Source: Mycobacterium alsense (GTDB lineage Bacteria > Actinomycetota > Actinomycetes > Mycobacteriales > Mycobacteriaceae). From it: a stretch of 42,081 nucleotides of DNA. Below are positions 40,552-42,081 of the stretch, piece by piece. The DNA lies in assembly GCF_002086635.1 (NCBI RefSeq), contig NZ_MVHD01000051.1:1-42081 (forward strand), in the 5' to 3' direction. The translations under genes were made by a program, and so were the position numbers. The notes under the pieces are model-generated. The model was not told where the DNA came from, made no database searches, and saw only the letters and a list, made by a program, of their open reading frames with translations. Position 1 is the stretch's first letter, and each line of letters opens with the position of its first letter.

Positions 40552-41940
40552 GTGTCTGAGGTCGATAATTCAGAGGTCGATTATTGCGTGGTCGGTGCCG
40601 GGTTCGCGGGCCTGACGGCCGCCCTGCGGCTGCGGCAGGCCGGCCGCTCGGTCACCTTGCTGGAGGCGCGCGACCGGGTCGGTGGCCGCACCTTCACCGA
40701 GACCCGCCCGGACGGGACATGGATCGACCGCGGCGGCGCATGGATCGGTCCGGGCCAGGACCGCATCTACGCGCTGATGGGCGAGCTCGGCGTGCCGGAG
40801 TACAAGCAGCACAACGACGGCGATGCCATGATGATCGTCGGCGGCAAGAAGCACCGCTACGGCGGCACCATCCCCTGGACGCTGAATCCGTGGGCCGTCA
40901 TCAACCTGGGCTTGGGTCTGCGGGCGGTGGAAAAGATGTGCAAGGCGATCCCCCGCGAAACCCCTTGGGAAGCAAAGGAAGCCGAGGCCTGGGACCGGAT
41001 CAGCCTGGGTGAGTGGATCGAAAAGCACACCATGTCCAAGCAGGCCCGCGACATGTTGGACATGGCCCTGTCCGGCCTGTACACCTCCGCGGGATCCGAG
41101 ACGTCGTTGCTGTGGGCGTTGCTGCAGACGGGATCCGCCGGCGGCCCGACGTTCGCCATCTCCGGCAAGGGCGGCTCGCAAGACGCCCGCCCCGTCGGCG
41201 GTATGGGCGCCATCTACCGGCCGATCGCCGCCGAGCTCGGCGACGCGGTGCACCTGTCGCAGCCGGTGCGACAGATCACCCAGGATGCCGAGGGCGTCAC
41301 CGTCAGCGCGGACGGGATGACGGTGCGGGCTCGGCGGGTCGTCGTCGCGATCCCCCTGGCGATCGCGACATCGATTGTCTACGAACCGATGCTGCCTGTG
41401 GATCGCGCCTTTTTGCACCAGCGCATGCCGAGCGGTGCGGTCGTCAAGATCTCGGTCGTCTACGACGAGCCGTTCTGGCGAGCCGACGGGCTGTCCGGCC
41501 AGTCCGCCGCGCCCGGGTCGCCGGCCACCCTGACCATCGACGCCTGCACCGACACCGGTTCCCCGGGGGTCATGTGCGTCATCAGCGAGGGCCCCGCGGC
41601 GCGGCGGCTGGGCAGGCTCGACGAGGCCGAGCGCCGGGCGGTGATCATCCGCGAACTGGTCGACCGGTTCGGCGAAAAGGCGAACGCGCACCGCGAATTT
41701 CACGAGCAGGACTGGACGGTGGAACGCTATTCGGGTGGCGGAATGATCAGCCACGCGCCTACCGGCGTGCTGACCGAATTCGGCTACACCCTGCGTGAGC
41801 CATGCGGTCGCGTCCATTGGGCCGGCACCGAGAGTTCGACGATCATGTGCGGATGGATCGACGGCGCGATTCGCTCGGGCGAGCGCGCCGCGGCCGAGGT
41901 GATGGCGCACGACGCGGCGCCCGCAGCAGTCCAGGCTTGA
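40552..41940 (+). CDS. Flavin monoamine oxidase family protein
   Basis: 462 residues. The FAD-binding Rossmann motif VVGAGFAGLTAALRLRQAG and LLEARDRVGGRTFTE are at the N-terminus, the GGAWIGPGQDRIYAL segment follows, and the C-terminal FAD motif is CGRVHWAGTESSTIMCGWIDGAIRSGERAAAEV. It oxidises an amine to an aldehyde and releases ammonia and hydrogen peroxide; the substrate is unknown. It resembles mycobacterial AofH-like proteins. The GTG has AGGAGCC at a good distance. The gene ends seven bases before the stop of the convergent 13E12 protein. Confidence 0.92.
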   Translation: MSEVDNSEVDYCVVGAGFAGLTAALRLRQAGRSVTLLEARDRVGGRTFTETRPDGTWIDRGGAWIGPGQDRIYALMGELGVPEYKQHNDGDAMMIVGGKKHRYGGTIPWTLNPWAVINLGLGLRAVEKMCKAIPRETPWEAKEAEAWDRISLGEWIEKHTMSKQARDMLDMALSGLYTSAGSETSLLWALLQTGSAGGPTFAISGKGGSQDARPVGGMGAIYRPIAAELGDAVHLSQPVRQITQDAEGVTVSADGMTVRARRVVVAIPLAIATSIVYEPMLPVDRAFLHQRMPSGAVVKISVVYDEPFWRADGLSGQSAAPGSPATLTIDACTDTGSPGVMCVISEGPAARRLGRLDEAERRAVIIRELVDRFGEKANAHREFHEQDWTVERYSGGGMISHAPTGVLTEFGYTLREPCGRVHWAGTESSTIMCGWIDGAIRSGERAAAEVMAHDAAPAAVQA

Positions 41941-41946
41941 TGGCGG

Positions 41947-42081
41947 CTAGGGGTCGTCTTCGTTTTCTTTGTTGTCGTTGTTGTCGTTGTTGTCTTCGTC
42001 GTTGTCGTCGTGGTTGGTGGTGAAGCGTTCGGGGTGGTGGTAGGGGTTGGTGCGGGGTTGGCCGTGGTCTAGATGTGGTGG
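41947..42081 (-). CDS. C-terminal end of a 13E12-family (DUF222) HNH endonuclease protein
   Basis: Only the last 44 residues are in the window; the gene continues past the right edge. HLDHGQPRTNPYHHPER is the C-terminal pattern I associate with mycobacterial 13E12 REP-family proteins, which carry DUF222 and HNH nuclease domains and are multicopy. The final 21 residues are almost only Asp, Asn, Glu and Lys, encoded by a GAC/AAC-rich low-complexity tract. This acidic tail is an extension not typical of the family. The nuclease domain itself cannot be seen. Confidence 0.7.
   Translation of the reverse strand, partial: PPHLDHGQPRTNPYHHPERFTTNHDDNDEDNNDNNDNKENEDDP

Noticed and set aside
41947..42081. 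Insertion sequence at the right edge
   Set aside because: The visible C-terminus matches a 13E12 HNH-type protein and not a transposase, and no terminal inverted repeats are seen.

Overview
The window is high-GC DNA from a Mycobacterium, most likely a slow-growing nontuberculous species such as a member of the M. avium complex or a relative. The evidence is an Mcr (alpha-methylacyl-CoA racemase) close to the M. tuberculosis protein, a B12 riboswitch in front of metE, a KstR-type operator, the C-terminal end of a 13E12-family HNH protein, frequent GTG starts and several apparently leaderless genes. From memory, the gene order matches M. tuberculosis Rv1144-Rv1130 read in reverse: SDR, mcr, echA10/11, CAAX-type protease, ICMT, reductase, enoyl-CoA hydratase, thiolase, metE, prpD. 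Into this conserved frame is set a block of about 15 kb (11.6-26.8 kb) that I do not recall at that place in M. tuberculosis.

Layout. 0.3-3.4 kb: branched-chain acyl-CoA catabolism (SDR, mcr, divergent enoyl-CoA hydratase). 3.4-9.4 kb: two NmrA-like oxidoreductases flanking a CPBP membrane protease, then a three-gene operon of type III polyketide synthase, ICMT-like methyltransferase and geranylgeranyl-reductase-like flavoprotein, which should make a methylated alkylpyrone or alkylresorcinol/quinone lipid. 9.4-11.4 kb: thiolase and enoyl-CoA hydratase. 11.6-26.8 kb: the accessory block. Leftward it carries a signal-less periplasmic-binding-protein-like protein, an AveC-like membrane protein, an SDR, a cytochrome P450, an aldehyde dehydrogenase, and separately a MoxR/NorQ-type AAA+ ATPase with a NorD/CbbO-like VWA protein. 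Rightward it carries an SDR, a pair of acyl-CoA dehydrogenases, a nitroreductase, a 434-residue regulator with two TetR modules, and another SDR.

The main discovery candidate is in this block. Five intergenic spots (17694, 18625, 20414, 24457, 25862) carry the same 17-bp imperfect inverted repeat, roughly GAACC[A/T]AATATCTGTTC. They lie before every transcription unit of the block except the aldehyde dehydrogenase, including that of the tandem-TetR gene. This defines a predicted self-contained regulon for oxidation and beta-oxidation of an unidentified lipid-like substrate, with an AveC-like enzyme, a candidate cytosolic ligand sensor and a MoxR/VWA remodelling pair as its unusual parts.

26.9-42.1 kb: a leaderless NmrA-like gene; cobalamin riboswitch and metE; a KstR-site-controlled DUF3556-like membrane protein; a small secreted protein; an RCK/TrkA protein divergent from a CPA1-type antiporter that has its own RCK_C domain; a GntR regulator with a nested palindromic operator divergent from a luciferase-like monooxygenase, CaiB-type CoA-transferase and CitE-like lyase; a PrpD homologue; a flavin amine oxidase; and at the right edge the truncated 13E12-family protein. 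I saw no tRNA, rRNA, CRISPR array, insertion sequence or prophage. All homology statements come from reading the sequence and remembering families; no searches were run.
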